A DNA stretch of 64,000 nucleotides from Oribacterium parvum ACB1 (GCF_000238055.2 NZ_KE148312.1:1112501-1176500), one strand, 5' to 3'; shown: positions 26,549-35,883, counted from the first letter of the stretch. The notes: generated by a model from the sequence alone, not told the origin. Numbers and translations are program-made.

Positions 26549-27424
26549 ATGAGTAATGAAATTAGAATATTTGAGGGTAAGCAAATACGATCTTCTTGGA
26601 ATGAAAAACAAGAAGAATGGTATTTTAGTATAGTTGATATCATCGAGGTTCTTACCGAAAGTAAAAATCCAAGAAGATATTGGAGTGATCTTAAAAGAAA
26701 AATGAAAGAGGAAGAAGGAGCAGATCAACTGTACGAAAATATCGTACAGTTGAAATTAAAAGCGCCGGATGGAAAAATGCGTGAAACAGATGCTGCTGAT
26801 ATGCAAGGAGTCTTTCGTATTATCCAATCTGTTCCATCGCCTAAGGCGGAGCCATTTAAAATGTGGCTTGCTGAAGTAGGAAAAGAAAGAATTGATGAGA
26901 CCATAGATCCCGAGATTACAATAGATAGAGCCCTAGAGACCTACCTAAAAAAAGGCTACACAAGAGAATGGATTAATCAAAGGTTACAATCTATCCAAGT
27001 AAGAAAAGAACTGACAGATACATGGCAAGAACACGGGGTTACGGAAGGGAAGGAGTATGCCATTCTTACCAATGAAATCTCAAAGGCTTGGTCTGGAATG
27101 ACCACAAGAAAGTATAAAGACTTTAAAGGCTTAAAAAAGGAAAATCTAAGAGACAATATGTCAACGACTGAACTTATATTAAATATGCTTGCGGAAACAG
27201 CTACAAAAGATATAGCAGAGTCTGCTAATCCCAAAGGTTTGGAAGAAAATAAAAAGATAGCAAGGCGTGGTGGGAATATTGCGGGAAATGCAAGAAAAGA
27301 AATAGAAGTAGAAACAGGCAAGCCTGTCATTACATCAAAAAATGCCATTGATTTTGGAAAGTTAATGGATAATGTTACAAAAATAGTAGAAGAAGGAGAA
27401 AGGAATGATGGAGAATTGCAGTGA
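26549..27424 (+). CDS. BRO-N/DinD-like phage-type protein (291 aa)
   Basis: The N-terminal ~110 residues form a BRO-N (antirepressor-like) domain: KQIRSSWNEKQEEWYFSIVDI then VLTESKNPRRYWSDLKRKM. The C-terminal half ends in a DinD-type module (ARRGGNIAGNARKEIEVETG then GKPVITSKNA). Such genes are common in prophages and integrated elements and are often DNA-damage inducible or antirepressors; the biochemical role is not established. ATG 26549 has AAGGAG nine bases before it; an upstream in-frame ATG at 26531 has no site of its own. It is flanked by its own terminator but by no other phage gene, which suggests a solitary acquired gene. AT content is visibly higher than in its neighbours. Confidence 0.82.
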   Translation: MSNEIRIFEGKQIRSSWNEKQEEWYFSIVDIIEVLTESKNPRRYWSDLKRKMKEEEGADQLYENIVQLKLKAPDGKMRETDAADMQGVFRIIQSVPSPKAEPFKMWLAEVGKERIDETIDPEITIDRALETYLKKGYTREWINQRLQSIQVRKELTDTWQEHGVTEGKEYAILTNEISKAWSGMTTRKYKDFKGLKKENLRDNMSTTELILNMLAETATKDIAESANPKGLEENKKIARRGGNIAGNARKEIEVETGKPVITSKNAIDFGKLMDNVTKIVEEGERNDGELQ

Positions 27425-27437
27425 GTAAGAAAGAAAG

Positions 27438-27470
27438 CGCCCAGATCGTTAGATCTGAGCGTTTTTTTTC
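27438..27470. terminator. Terminator after the BRO/DinD-like gene
   Basis: CGCCCAGATC (27438-27447) pairs with GATCTGAGCG (27452-27461), one mismatch, then eight Ts. It can also serve the convergent ygfK gene, ending at 27534, as the opposite strand carries a pyrimidine-rich tail. Confidence 0.85.
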
Positions 27471-27533
27471 TAGTGACCGAGGAATACAGCGTACCTTTGT
27501 AGAATCTTTTGTTTTGAAATCTTTCTCTGACTA

Positions 27534-30527
27534 TTAAATCAAAAGGTAGGAATAATCGTTGTAAACGGTATCCACAATTTCTGCTAGACGATAGAAGAGC
27601 TTTGTATTCTTATCGCCTACCTTGTAGTTCATCTTCTCGCCGCCTACGCGTACAATGGCATTTCCATCATTGTCAACGAATGCAAATCCGTCGTTTTTGG
27701 AGTCTTCCATTTCCTCGGCTCTGTGGAAGAGGGTGAACTTCTCCTTGTAAGGAGCGGAGTTGTATGGGCAGAAGGTTTCACAGTTACCGCACTCGTTACA
27801 CATGTAATCCACGTGGATGATCTGGTGCATCTCTACGCCGGGAACCTTAATCGCGAAGTTTGCACGGTTAGGACATACATCGCAACAGTTCTCACAGATG
27901 TGGTCACAGGCAAGACAACGCTTATCGGGATTAAGTCCTTTCTCAGGCTCTTGAAGATTACCCTTCTTAGCATAGATTTTCTCGTCTGTAGTCTCGGAAG
28001 GACGGTCGGTTCCGATGGTCTTGTTTAAGATTGCTTCGCAAGCAAGCTTCGCATCGGCAATAGCCTTTACGATTACGGAAGCGCCGAAAGCACCGTCTCC
28101 TGCAACGTAAACGCCTGAAACGGAAGTCTCATTCGTTTCCTTCTTTAATACAGGAAGTCCCTTCTCGGTAACGGCAATACCGTTCTTCTCATAGAAAGAA
28201 CCGTCTACCTTCTCACCGATGGATGCGATTACGGTATCGCAGGGAATTTCAACCACTTCGTCGCTTTCCTTAACGGAACGTCTTCCGGAAGCATCCACAT
28301 CGGAAAGTACCATGCGGTGGCAAAGCAACTTACCGTTTTCGTGAGTAAATGGAGCAAGGAGCTCCTGGAAGTTTACGCCTTCTTCGATAGCCTCTTCCAA
28401 TTCTTCCTGATCCGCAGGCATGTAGCGCTTTGTTCTTCTGTAAACCAGGTAAACATTTTCTACACCTGCATTTCTCTTAGCGGCTCTTGCAACGTCCATA
28501 GCGGTGTTTCCTGCACCTACTACAACAACGTTCTTTCCTAAGTTTACCTTGCCGTCCTGTGCCTTGAAGTCAGCAAGGAAGTGAAGGGCATTGTAAGCCT
28601 CTCCCTTTTCTAGAACAAGGGGAGCTTCCTTGTGGGCACCGATAGCAACGATTACAGCGTCAAAGTTATTTTCCTTACGGAAAGCATCAATATCGTTCAC
28701 TTCCTGTCCAAGGTGGAACTGAGCGCCGTACTGCTTAGCGAGGTTTACGTCCTTCTGAATCTCTTCAGCAGGGATACGGAAGCCCGGAATAACATTCGCT
28801 ACTACACCGCCGGCTACAGCATCTTTATCGTATACATGAACTTCTACGCCTGCTCTTGCCAGGAAGAAAGCGGCAGAGATACCTGCAGGTCCTGCTCCGA
28901 TAACACCAACCTTCTTCTGCACTGCACCTTCCTGCTTTAATCCGGGAAGAACCGTGTCATATCCGCCTCTTGCGGCGATTAACTTGTTGCTACGAATCTG
29001 CACATCTGTTTCATAGTGATTTCTGGTACAAGCAGACTGACAGGTGTGGGTACAGATGTTTCCGGTCATGAAAGGAAGCGGGTTCTTGTCTAAGATAACC
29101 TCTAAAGCTTCCTTGAACTTGCCTTCATTGACCAAGCGGCCATAGCTTGTGATATCCTGATGAATCGGACAACGGTCACGGCAAGGCATGGTGAAGCAAT
29201 CTACCAAAGGAACCTTCTTCTCGGACTTTCTGTTCGGAAGCGGCTTCACAGGCTTAACCATGTGCTTATCTCTCTTAGCATCTGCAATCATTTTCTCTAC
29301 TAAGGAGAGGTCTACCTTTTCCCAAGGCTTTGCAAGGTCTTTCTCCAAGAGCTCAGCCATCTGGATAAAGCGGAGATACCCGCCGGTCTTTAAGAGGGTG
29401 GTTGCCATGGTTACAGGCCAGATTCCGGCTTCTACAATACGTTCAATATTGAAGTAATCCGCACCGCCGGAGAAGGAGATACGAAGGCTTCCGTTAAAGT
29501 CTCTGGTCAGCATCTTTGCTACGGACATGGAAAGTGCAAAGAGGGACTTTCCGGACATGTACATTTCCTGAGAAGGAAGTTCGTTGTTCTTCACATCTAC
29601 CGGGAAAGTGTTGGTAATCTTTACACCGAAGTTTAAGTTTAAGCCCTTTGCCAATTCCTGCAAACGCTGTAACATCGGTACGGCGTCGCTGTACTGAAGA
29701 TCATCCTTAAAGTGGAAGTCTGTGAAAGCGATGTAATCGTAGCCCATTTCATCCAGAATTGCACGAGCGGTTTCATAGCCTAAAAGAGTAGGGTTACACT
29801 TTACGAAGGTATGCAAATGCTTTTCCTGAATCAGGTAAGAAGCAATCGCCTCAATCTCGGAAGGAGGACAGCCGTGAAGCGTGGAAACGGTTACGCTGTT
29901 GATGATTTCAGACTGAATCGCCTCTACATCTTCCTTCGTCACCTTCTTAAAACGGTCAAGGTTTGCAAGAAGCCATGCCTTACACTCCTTAAAGATTTCG
30001 GTATCCTTAGCGTCCTTCATTTCGTTGATAAAGCGGTCAACCTTGGGAAGCTTGATTCCTTCCAGATCATATCCTACGGAAATGTTGAACTGGAAAGCAT
30101 CGGGATCTCCTAAATCGTACTCCTTCGCCATAACCTTACAAGCAAACCAAGCCTTTACATATTCTGCATAGGCCTGCGGTACTTCCAACTCTGTGGACCA
30201 CTCACAGTTGTAACACTCGTCCTCTGCTGTGATACAGGGCTTAGCTACACAAGCTGCCAGCTCTCTACCATCCATCTTCTGTACGGTCTTTAACTCGAAG
30301 AAACGAGCTCCGCCGTAGTAGGAAGCTACGATGTTCTGGGCAAGCTGGGTGTTAGGTCCTGCAGCGGGTCCAATCTGTCCTTCTAATTTTCTGCCAAAAA
30401 GAGTGTTTGGCTGAAGGTTTTTTGCCTGGTAGCATTTCTGCATACCAAAAACAGCTCCCTCCTGATGCTCCGTTAAAATACGGTTCATCAGCCTGTCAAA
30501 GGGAATCGGGGTCATAATATCGCTCAT
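27534..30527 (-). CDS. ygfK: YgfK-type putative selenate reductase / flavin-FeS oxidoreductase (997 aa)
   Basis: A large cytosolic oxidoreductase. The N-terminal ~400 residues resemble a dihydropyrimidine/dihydroorotate dehydrogenase barrel (GGARFFELKTVQKMDG, CYNCEWSTELEVPQAYAEYV). An FeS-binding linker follows (CFTMPCRDRCPIHQDI, GNICTHTCQSACTR), then a glutamate-synthase-like FAD/NAD(P) domain (GAGPAGISAAFFLARAG, VVGAGNTAMDVARAA, YVAGDGAFGAS). The C-terminus has ferredoxin-type cysteines (CDHICENCCDVCPNRANF, CNECGNCETFCPYNSAPYK). The ATG at 30527 has AAAGGAG upstream; longer in-frame starts cross intergenic hairpins. The family is part of the selenium/purine-linked yge cluster; its true substrate is unsettled. 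It follows ssnA by 209 bases. Confidence 0.9.
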   Translation of the reverse strand: MSDIMTPIPFDRLMNRILTEHQEGAVFGMQKCYQAKNLQPNTLFGRKLEGQIGPAAGPNTQLAQNIVASYYGGARFFELKTVQKMDGRELAACVAKPCITAEDECYNCEWSTELEVPQAYAEYVKAWFACKVMAKEYDLGDPDAFQFNISVGYDLEGIKLPKVDRFINEMKDAKDTEIFKECKAWLLANLDRFKKVTKEDVEAIQSEIINSVTVSTLHGCPPSEIEAIASYLIQEKHLHTFVKCNPTLLGYETARAILDEMGYDYIAFTDFHFKDDLQYSDAVPMLQRLQELAKGLNLNFGVKITNTFPVDVKNNELPSQEMYMSGKSLFALSMSVAKMLTRDFNGSLRISFSGGADYFNIERIVEAGIWPVTMATTLLKTGGYLRFIQMAELLEKDLAKPWEKVDLSLVEKMIADAKRDKHMVKPVKPLPNRKSEKKVPLVDCFTMPCRDRCPIHQDITSYGRLVNEGKFKEALEVILDKNPLPFMTGNICTHTCQSACTRNHYETDVQIRSNKLIAARGGYDTVLPGLKQEGAVQKKVGVIGAGPAGISAAFFLARAGVEVHVYDKDAVAGGVVANVIPGFRIPAEEIQKDVNLAKQYGAQFHLGQEVNDIDAFRKENNFDAVIVAIGAHKEAPLVLEKGEAYNALHFLADFKAQDGKVNLGKNVVVVGAGNTAMDVARAAKRNAGVENVYLVYRRTKRYMPADQEELEEAIEEGVNFQELLAPFTHENGKLLCHRMVLSDVDASGRRSVKESDEVVEIPCDTVIASIGEKVDGSFYEKNGIAVTEKGLPVLKKETNETSVSGVYVAGDGAFGASVIVKAIADAKLACEAILNKTIGTDRPSETTDEKIYAKKGNLQEPEKGLNPDKRCLACDHICENCCDVCPNRANFAIKVPGVEMHQIIHVDYMCNECGNCETFCPYNSAPYKEKFTLFHRAEEMEDSKNDGFAFVDNDGNAIVRVGGEKMNYKVGDKNTKLFYRLAEIVDTVYNDYSYLLI

Positions 30528-30736
30528 AAAATCTCCTTTACGGGAATCTGCCTTCCTAAGGAAGTCGGGCATTCCTCTTTGCCCGATCTTTTCTTTTGCA
30601 GGAAGGCTTTTCCCTGATGGGGTATTCCCGCCTGACCGGGAATGGCCCATGAATGTTGCGAACAAAGTTCCCAGAAGGAAAAGGGTTCTCAGCTACCCTT
30701 TTCTTCTATAGAATAACTTTGTTGTTTTTGAAGTTT
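30528..30736 (-). other. ssnA-ygfK intercistronic spacer with several hairpins
   Basis: This 209-bp spacer contains three separate inverted repeats: CGGGCA/TGCCCG near 30567-30586, TTCCCG...CGGGAA near 30627-30641, and GAAGGAAAAGGGT/ACCCTTTTCTTC (30674-30685 with 30695-30706). None has a clear T-run on the minus strand, so they look more like RNA-processing or stability elements than terminators. No coding sequence is apparent. Confidence 0.6.
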
Positions 30737-32068
30737 TTATCCGTTAATTTTCTTTGCCAGTCTTGCCGCGCCTTCTCTACTACGTGCAAGTACCTTTTCT
30801 TCATCCACACAGAGGACTTCTCTGTCCTTCATGAGTACTTTTCCGTTTCCAACCGTGGTGGTTACAAAACGACCGTTTGTTCCGAAAAGCATGTGGCCGT
30901 TCAAGTTGCTGCTATCCAGTGGTGTGTTCGGGATGTAGTCCATAATGATAACATCGGCGGAAGCTCCTTTTTCTAAAACACCCAGCTTCTTCTTGAAATA
31001 ACGGTTTGCAATCTTGGCATTGCCGTTAAAGAGCATCTCGGGAACCTCGCCCCAAGCAGCGCCCGGATCACAAAGATGATGCTTGTGAAGGATATTTGCA
31101 ACCTTCCAAGACTCTACCATATCATGGGTGTATCCGTCTGTACCTAAACCGGTAAGTATTCCTTTATGTACAATCTCCATGGTGGGAGGGCAACCGCAGG
31201 CATTTCCCATATTGGATTCCGGGTTATGAACCACCATGGTGTTGGTATCCCGAATCAAATCCATCTCGTGCGGATTGACATAAATGCAGTGTGCAAGGAG
31301 CGTTTTCTCGCCGAGAACGTCCCAGTCATAAAGGCGATCTACAATACGCTTTCCGTGCTCCTTTAAGCAACGATGAAGATCCAGGATATCTTCTGCCACA
31401 TGGATGTGATAGCCGATTTCCTTCGGTTTCTCCGCGCGGCATTTTTCCATGGTTTCATCGGATATGGTAAAGCTTGCGTGCATTCCCATCATGCCGGCAA
31501 TGAAATCGTCGGTTTGGGAGAGAGCATGACGGGCAAAATCAACATTTTCCTTAATTGCGGCATCCGCCTTCTCTTTTCCGTCACGATCGGAAATCTCATA
31601 GCAAAGAACGGAACGCACGCCGAACTCTCTTGCGGCTTCTTCAATGGCAAAGAGAGAGCCCTTGATTTCGCCAAAGGAAGCGTGGTGATCGAAAATGGTG
31701 GTTACTCCGTTCTTAATACACTCTAAATAGGTAGCTTCTGCGGAAATCTTGGTGAGTTCATTGTCCAGATTCCGGTCGATGGTCCACCAAAGTCCATCTA
31801 AAATCTCTAAGAATCCGTTCGGATTATAGCCTTTTATGGAAAGACCTCTTGCCAAAGCGGAATAGATATGCTCATGGGTATTGATGAATGCGGGAAGAAT
31901 CAGTCCCCCTTTTGCATCAATAAACTCAGCATCTTTATACTTGTTTCGAAGTTCATGGAAATCCCCGACCTCCAGTATGGTATTTCCTTCTGTCACTACA
32001 GCTCCGTTCTCATAAGAAGAACTGTTCCCGTCTCGGGTAAAAACACGACCATTTCCCAGTAAAAGCAT
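30737..32068 (-). CDS. ssnA: SsnA-type amidohydrolase / chlorohydrolase family (443 aa)
   Basis: A metal-dependent amidohydrolase of the cytosine/guanine deaminase branch. The metal site begins with NTHEHIYSALARG (His65, His67), continues with GYHIHVAEDILDL and LLAHCIYV, and ends with LGTDGYTHDM, whose Asp is the last ligand. Partial TIM-barrel framing strands sit at both termini (IIMDYIPNTPLDSS near the end). The family member in enterobacteria is SsnA of the purine/selenium cluster. The likely chemistry is hydrolytic deamination or ring opening of a heterocycle, which is inference. ATG 32068 follows an AGGAGGT site. It leads a minus-strand unit with ygfK, divergent from the regulator gene. 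Confidence 0.9.
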   Translation of the reverse strand: MLLLGNGRVFTRDGNSSSYENGAVVTEGNTILEVGDFHELRNKYKDAEFIDAKGGLILPAFINTHEHIYSALARGLSIKGYNPNGFLEILDGLWWTIDRNLDNELTKISAEATYLECIKNGVTTIFDHHASFGEIKGSLFAIEEAAREFGVRSVLCYEISDRDGKEKADAAIKENVDFARHALSQTDDFIAGMMGMHASFTISDETMEKCRAEKPKEIGYHIHVAEDILDLHRCLKEHGKRIVDRLYDWDVLGEKTLLAHCIYVNPHEMDLIRDTNTMVVHNPESNMGNACGCPPTMEIVHKGILTGLGTDGYTHDMVESWKVANILHKHHLCDPGAAWGEVPEMLFNGNAKIANRYFKKKLGVLEKGASADVIIMDYIPNTPLDSSNLNGHMLFGTNGRFVTTTVGNGKVLMKDREVLCVDEEKVLARSREGAARLAKKING

Positions 32069-32133
32069 AGAATAAAACCTCCTTGACTACATAAATTGTA
32101 TACAGTTTATATAGAAATTATATATATAAAGCG

Positions 32134-32162
32134 ATTTTATCATTCACTTTAGACAAGTGCAA
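32134..32162 (-). promoter_or_regulatory. Promoter of ssnA-ygfK
   Basis: On the minus strand, TTGCAC (32162-32157), 17 bases, then TAAAAT (32139-32134). Predicted transcription starts about 60 bases upstream of ssnA. An AT-rich inverted repeat TTTATATA/TATATAAA (32106-32130) lies right downstream and could be an operator. Confidence 0.5.
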
Positions 32163-32212
32163 GACGATTCAGAAAATTTTTTATTAAACTAAAAAAAATT
32201 TTGGAAAAAGCA

Positions 32213-32240
32213 TTGCAAAGAAGAAAATAAGTGTTAAGAT
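32213..32240 (+). promoter_or_regulatory. Possible promoter of the YheO-like regulator
   Basis: TTGCAA (32213-32218), 16 bases, TAAGAT (32235-32240), about 77 bases upstream of the TTG start. Between it and the gene is the inverted repeat ATGAAG...CTTCAT (32268-32288), a candidate operator for autoregulation. Confidence 0.4.
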
Positions 32241-32316
32241 AAATATGAAAATTATTTAGCTTGACAAATGAAGAGATGTCTACTTCATCAAAAAAACGAA
32301 GGGAAGGAGGAGAAGA

Positions 32317-32964
32317 TTGGAACAGGAAAACAGCTTGGAAATGCTGGTAACGACTGCACATGGAATTGCCCGTCATTTTGGAAGGGACTGTGAGGTTTGC
32401 ATCCATGATATCAGTAAAAAAGATTTAGAGCATACGATTGTCTTTATCCTTAACGGTCATGTTACAGGACGGAGTGTGGGAGACGGAGCATCCAAAGTGG
32501 TGTTGGAAACTTTGGAAGCTTTGGAAAAGGGCGAGTGCATCGTGGATCATTTGGGATACCGGATTCAGACACAGGACGGTAGGATTCTGAAATCTTCTTC
32601 TATTTTTTTAAAGGATGACAGTGGGAAATATCGCTGGATTTTGGGTATTAATTACGATGTAACTGCCCTGATTAATATAGACGCAGCCCTGCAGTCCATC
32701 ACCACAGTGGAAAAGGATGAAAAGCAGAACGAAGGCAGGATTCCGCACAATGTGAACGACCTTCTGGACAATCTTATCAATGAGAGTGTGAAAAAAATAG
32801 GAAAACCGCCTGCCCTCATGAATAAAGAAGAAAAGATTAAGGCAATACACTTTTTGCGGGACGCAGGAGCGTTTCTGATTACAAGATCCGGGGATAAGGT
32901 TTCCAGTTTTTTCGGAATCAGTAAATTCACTTTGTACAGCTATATAGACCAAAGTAAGCGCTAA
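32317..32964 (+). CDS. YheO/DauR-like PAS-HTH transcriptional regulator (215 aa)
   Basis: An N-terminal YheO-like PAS domain (about residues 8-120: HFGRDCEVCIHDISKKDLEH, then KYRWILGINYDVTAL) is followed by a C-terminal helix-turn-helix of the YheO/DauR class (KIKAIHFLRDAGAF then SSFFGISKFTLYSYID). Relatives sense a small molecule, such as an amino acid, and repress or activate catabolic genes. The start is a TTG, supported by AAGGAGG six bases upstream and no other start in frame near it. It lies divergent from ssnA and 95 bases before ygeX in the same direction, so it is the probable local regulator of the purine/selenium cluster. The effector is unknown. Confidence 0.88.
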   Translation: MEQENSLEMLVTTAHGIARHFGRDCEVCIHDISKKDLEHTIVFILNGHVTGRSVGDGASKVVLETLEALEKGECIVDHLGYRIQTQDGRILKSSSIFLKDDSGKYRWILGINYDVTALINIDAALQSITTVEKDEKQNEGRIPHNVNDLLDNLINESVKKIGKPPALMNKEEKIKAIHFLRDAGAFLITRSGDKVSSFFGISKFTLYSYIDQSKR

Positions 32965-33059
32965 TTCACAAAAGAGTTGTTTAGAGCATTCTTCTCCATC
33001 CATTTTCGAGGAGAAATAAACATAAAGAGTAAGGTTAACGTAGTTTTAGGAGGAAAAAG

Positions 33060-34253
33060 ATGCAGGAGTTAAAGTGGAAAATCAATGAAATGCCAAAGAC
33101 AGAGGATAAGAATCTTCCCCTTATGTCGATGGAAGAAGTAAAGAAGGCAAGAACCTTCCATGAGAGTTTCCCGCAGTACACGCAGACCCCGTTGTGCAAG
33201 CTTCCCCATATGGCGAAGTATCTGGGATTGGGCAATGTTTATGTAAAGGACGAGTCTTACCGTTTCGGCTTAAATGCCTTCAAGGTACTTGGCGGTTCTT
33301 ATGCCATTGCGCGTTACATTGCAGAGGAAACAGGAAAGGATATTTCCGAGCTTCCCTATAGTGTTTTAACATCCGACAAGCTGAAGGAAGAGTTCGGAAC
33401 AGCAACCTTCTTCTCCGCTACCGACGGAAACCACGGAAGAGGAGTGGCTTGGGCTGCAAACAAGTTAAAGCAGAACTGCGTTATCATTATGCCGAAGGGT
33501 TCCACCGAGACTCGTCTGAATCATATTAAGGCGGAGAATGCCAAAGCATGGATCTCCGATGTGAACTATGATGAGTGTGTAAGACAGGCGGCGGCTCTTG
33601 CCGAGAAGGAAGAGCACGGAATCGTGGTGCAGGATACCGCTTGGGAAGGCTACGAGAAGATTCCGGCATGGATTATGGAAGGATACGGAACCATGGCGGA
33701 TGAGGCGGCTGATCAGCTGGGAGAAAGACCCACACACGTCTTCGTACAGGCCGGTGTCGGTTCCTTGGCCGGCGCAGTTGTAGGATATTTTGCTAACCGT
33801 TATAAGGAGAATCCTCCCATCATGGTTGTGGTTGAGGCTTCTGTTGCGGATTGCCTTTACAAGGGTGCTGTGGCAAATGACGGAGATATCCGCATTGTTG
33901 ACGGCGATATGATTACCATTATGGCCGGTCTTGCTTGTGGAGAGCCGAACATCACGTCTTGGGATATCTTAAAGAACCATGCAAAGGCCTTTATCTCTGC
34001 AGAAGATATCGTTGCTGCAAGAGGAATGAGAATGCTGAACGCTCCGCTAAAGGGAGACGATCAGGTCTACTCCGGAGAGTCCGGAGCAGCAGGCTTCGGT
34101 GCATTGGCGGCAATCATGCTGGAAGATGAGTTCAAGGATTTAAGAGAAAAGTTACAGCTGAATGAGAACAGTAAAGTTCTTTGCTTCAATACAGAGGGGG
34201 ATACGGATCCCGAACGTTGGAAGAATATCATCTGGGAGGCAAAGGAAAAATAA
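33060..34253 (+). CDS. ygeX: 2,3-Diaminopropionate ammonia-lyase (397 aa)
   Basis: A PLP enzyme of fold type II that cleaves 2,3-diaminopropionate into pyruvate and two ammonia. The Schiff-base lysine is Lys75 in GLNAFKVLGGSYA. The phosphate-binding phrases are TDGNHGRGVAWAA and the glycine-rich QAGVGSLAGAVVG, with NTEGDTDPERW at the C-terminus. The length is standard. AGGAGG lies before the ATG. Together with ygeY and ygeW downstream it forms the ygeX-ygeY-ygeW set found in enterobacteria and many anaerobes; in gut anaerobes the set has been linked to anaerobic purine/urate breakdown. Within such a route it would release ammonia from a carbon skeleton derived from the opened ring. Confidence 0.94.
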   Translation: MQELKWKINEMPKTEDKNLPLMSMEEVKKARTFHESFPQYTQTPLCKLPHMAKYLGLGNVYVKDESYRFGLNAFKVLGGSYAIARYIAEETGKDISELPYSVLTSDKLKEEFGTATFFSATDGNHGRGVAWAANKLKQNCVIIMPKGSTETRLNHIKAENAKAWISDVNYDECVRQAAALAEKEEHGIVVQDTAWEGYEKIPAWIMEGYGTMADEAADQLGERPTHVFVQAGVGSLAGAVVGYFANRYKENPPIMVVVEASVADCLYKGAVANDGDIRIVDGDMITIMAGLACGEPNITSWDILKNHAKAFISAEDIVAARGMRMLNAPLKGDDQVYSGESGAAGFGALAAIMLEDEFKDLREKLQLNENSKVLCFNTEGDTDPERWKNIIWEAKEK

Positions 34254-34293
34254 GTTTTCGTTTGGGCTTTTCGAAAGTAAAGTTGCTATTCAG

Positions 34294-34402
34294 GACGAGT
34301 AGCATGGATAGGCCATGATGCCACATTCATAGTGAGTAGCGTGGATAAGCCACGATGCCGCATTCATAACGAGTAACGTGCATGATTGCACGATGACTCC
34401 TG
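34294..34402 (+). repeat. Three tandem 37-bp units, each with a small hairpin
   Basis: Units begin at GAGTAGC (34297), GAGTAGC (34334) and GAGTAAC (34371), so the period is exactly 37. Each contains a 5-bp stem: CATGG/CCATG, CGTGG/CCACG, CGTGC/GCACG, each followed by ATG(A/C)C. The stems differ by compensated pairs. The array fills the ygeX-ygeY spacer and ends about 30 bases before the ygeY ribosome site. Possible roles are regulatory RNA, RNA-processing signals or dimer-binding sites. Confidence 0.8.
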
Positions 34403-34441
34403 TAAAGAGATGGTTCATTTTTAAAAATAAGGAGGAAAAAA

Positions 34442-35770
34442 ATGGGACAGTTAAGTAAGGATGTATTGGAGGAGATTAAGAAGAGAGCAGAAGGCTATAA
34501 GGCGGACATGAGTGCTTTCTTAAGAGCAATCGTAAAGAACCCCGGAGAGTCTGCAGACGAGGCAAAGCACGTTGAGACTATCAAGAATGAGATGGAGAAG
34601 GTTGGCTTTGATGAGGTTAAGGTTGATCCGCAGGGTAACGTAATGGGATTCATGGGATCCGGAAAGACCCTGATCTGCTTCGACGGACATATCGATACCG
34701 TAGGAATCGGTAACAGAGCAAACTGGACATTCGATCCGTACGACGGATACGAGGATGACACCAAGATTGGTGGAAGAGGTGTTTCCGACCAGCTTGGCGG
34801 AACCGTTTCTGCAGTATATGCTGCAAAAATCATGAAGGACATGGGACTTCTGAACGATAAGTACCGCGTTATGGTAGTCGGAACAGTACAGGAAGAGGAC
34901 TGTGACGGTCTTTGCTGGCAGTACATCATCAATGAAGACAAGATTCGTCCGGAGTTCGTTGTATCTTCCGAGCCTACAGACGGCGGATTATATAGAGGAC
35001 AGAGAGGACGTATGGAGATTCGCATTGACGTGAAGGGTGTTTCCTGCCACGGTTCCGCTCCGGAAAGAGGAGACAATGCAATCTACAAGATGGCTGATAT
35101 CCTTTCCGATGTTCGTGCATTAAACAACAACGGCGATGCTGAGTCTACATCTATCCGCGGATTGGTTAAGATGTTAAATCCGAAGTACAATGAGCAGTGG
35201 AAAGAGGCTCGTTTCTTAGGAAGAGGAACGGTTACCGCGTCCGAGATCTTCTTCACTTCTCCTTCTCGTTGTGCAGTAGCGGATAGCTGCGCTGTATCTC
35301 TTGACAGAAGAATGACCGCAGGAGAGACTTGGGAGTCTTGCCTTGAGGAAATCAGACAGCTTCCTGCTGTAAAGAAGTACGGCGAGGATGTAGTGGTTTC
35401 CATGTACAACTATGATCGTCCCTCCTTCACAGGATGTGTATACCCGATCGAGTGCTACTTCCCGACATGGGTACTTCCGGAGGATCACAAGTTATGTAAG
35501 GCTTCCGTTTCCGCATACAAGGATCTTTTCGGTGAGAAGAGAATCGGTGAAGTGGACACAGTGGCAGAGAGAGAGCCGAGACCTCTTCTTGACAAGTGGA
35601 CTTTCTCCACAAACGGTGTTTCCATCATGGGAAGAAACGGTATTCCTGTTATCGGATTCGGACCGGGAGCTGAGGCTCAGGCACACGCACCGAACGAGAT
35701 TACTTGGAAGAAGGATCTCGTAACCTGTGCAGCATTCTACGCAGCACTTCCACAGTATTACTGTGACTAA
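34442..35770 (+). CDS. ygeY: YgeY family M20-type metallohydrolase (442 aa)
   Basis: A zinc-dependent peptidase/deacylase of the M20 family, the YgeY subgroup linked to selenium and purine metabolism. Metal ligands and catalytic acids are visible: [11 protein letters not shown] (His83, Asp85), [10 protein letters not shown], the catalytic EED near residue 152, SSEPTDGG, and a C-terminal [10 protein letters not shown] bacterial dimerization lid ([17 protein letters not shown]) interrupts the catalytic domain. It hydrolyses an amide or peptide-like bond of an unknown intermediate. AAGGAGG lies six bases before the ATG. It is preceded by the three-hairpin repeat and followed 113 bases later by ygeW. 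Confidence 0.92.
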   Translation: MGQLSKDVLEEIKKRAEGYKADMSAFLRAIVKNPGESADEAKHVETIKNEMEKVGFDEVKVDPQGNVMGFMGSGKTLICFDGHIDTVGIGNRANWTFDPYDGYEDDTKIGGRGVSDQLGGTVSAVYAAKIMKDMGLLNDKYRVMVVGTVQEEDCDGLCWQYIINEDKIRPEFVVSSEPTDGGLYRGQRGRMEIRIDVKGVSCHGSAPERGDNAIYKMADILSDVRALNNNGDAESTSIRGLVKMLNPKYNEQWKEARFLGRGTVTASEIFFTSPSRCAVADSCAVSLDRRMTAGETWESCLEEIRQLPAVKKYGEDVVVSMYNYDRPSFTGCVYPIECYFPTWVLPEDHKLCKASVSAYKDLFGEKRIGEVDTVAEREPRPLLDKWTFSTNGVSIMGRNGIPVIGFGPGAEAQAHAPNEITWKKDLVTCAAFYAALPQYYCD

Positions 35771-35883
35771 TATTTTCCTAAAGGAAAATAATTGTAGAGC
35801 GTAGGTAGTAGGTAATTATGGTGGGTGTAAAAGCCCGCCAAATCATAAAAACTAAAACAAGGCTGAGCCTTAAAGGAGAAAAA

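Noticed and set aside
34294-34402. Tandem 37-bp units considered as a short CRISPR array
   Set aside because: Units are directly adjacent and similar over their whole length, with no variable spacers between constant repeats, and no cas genes are present.
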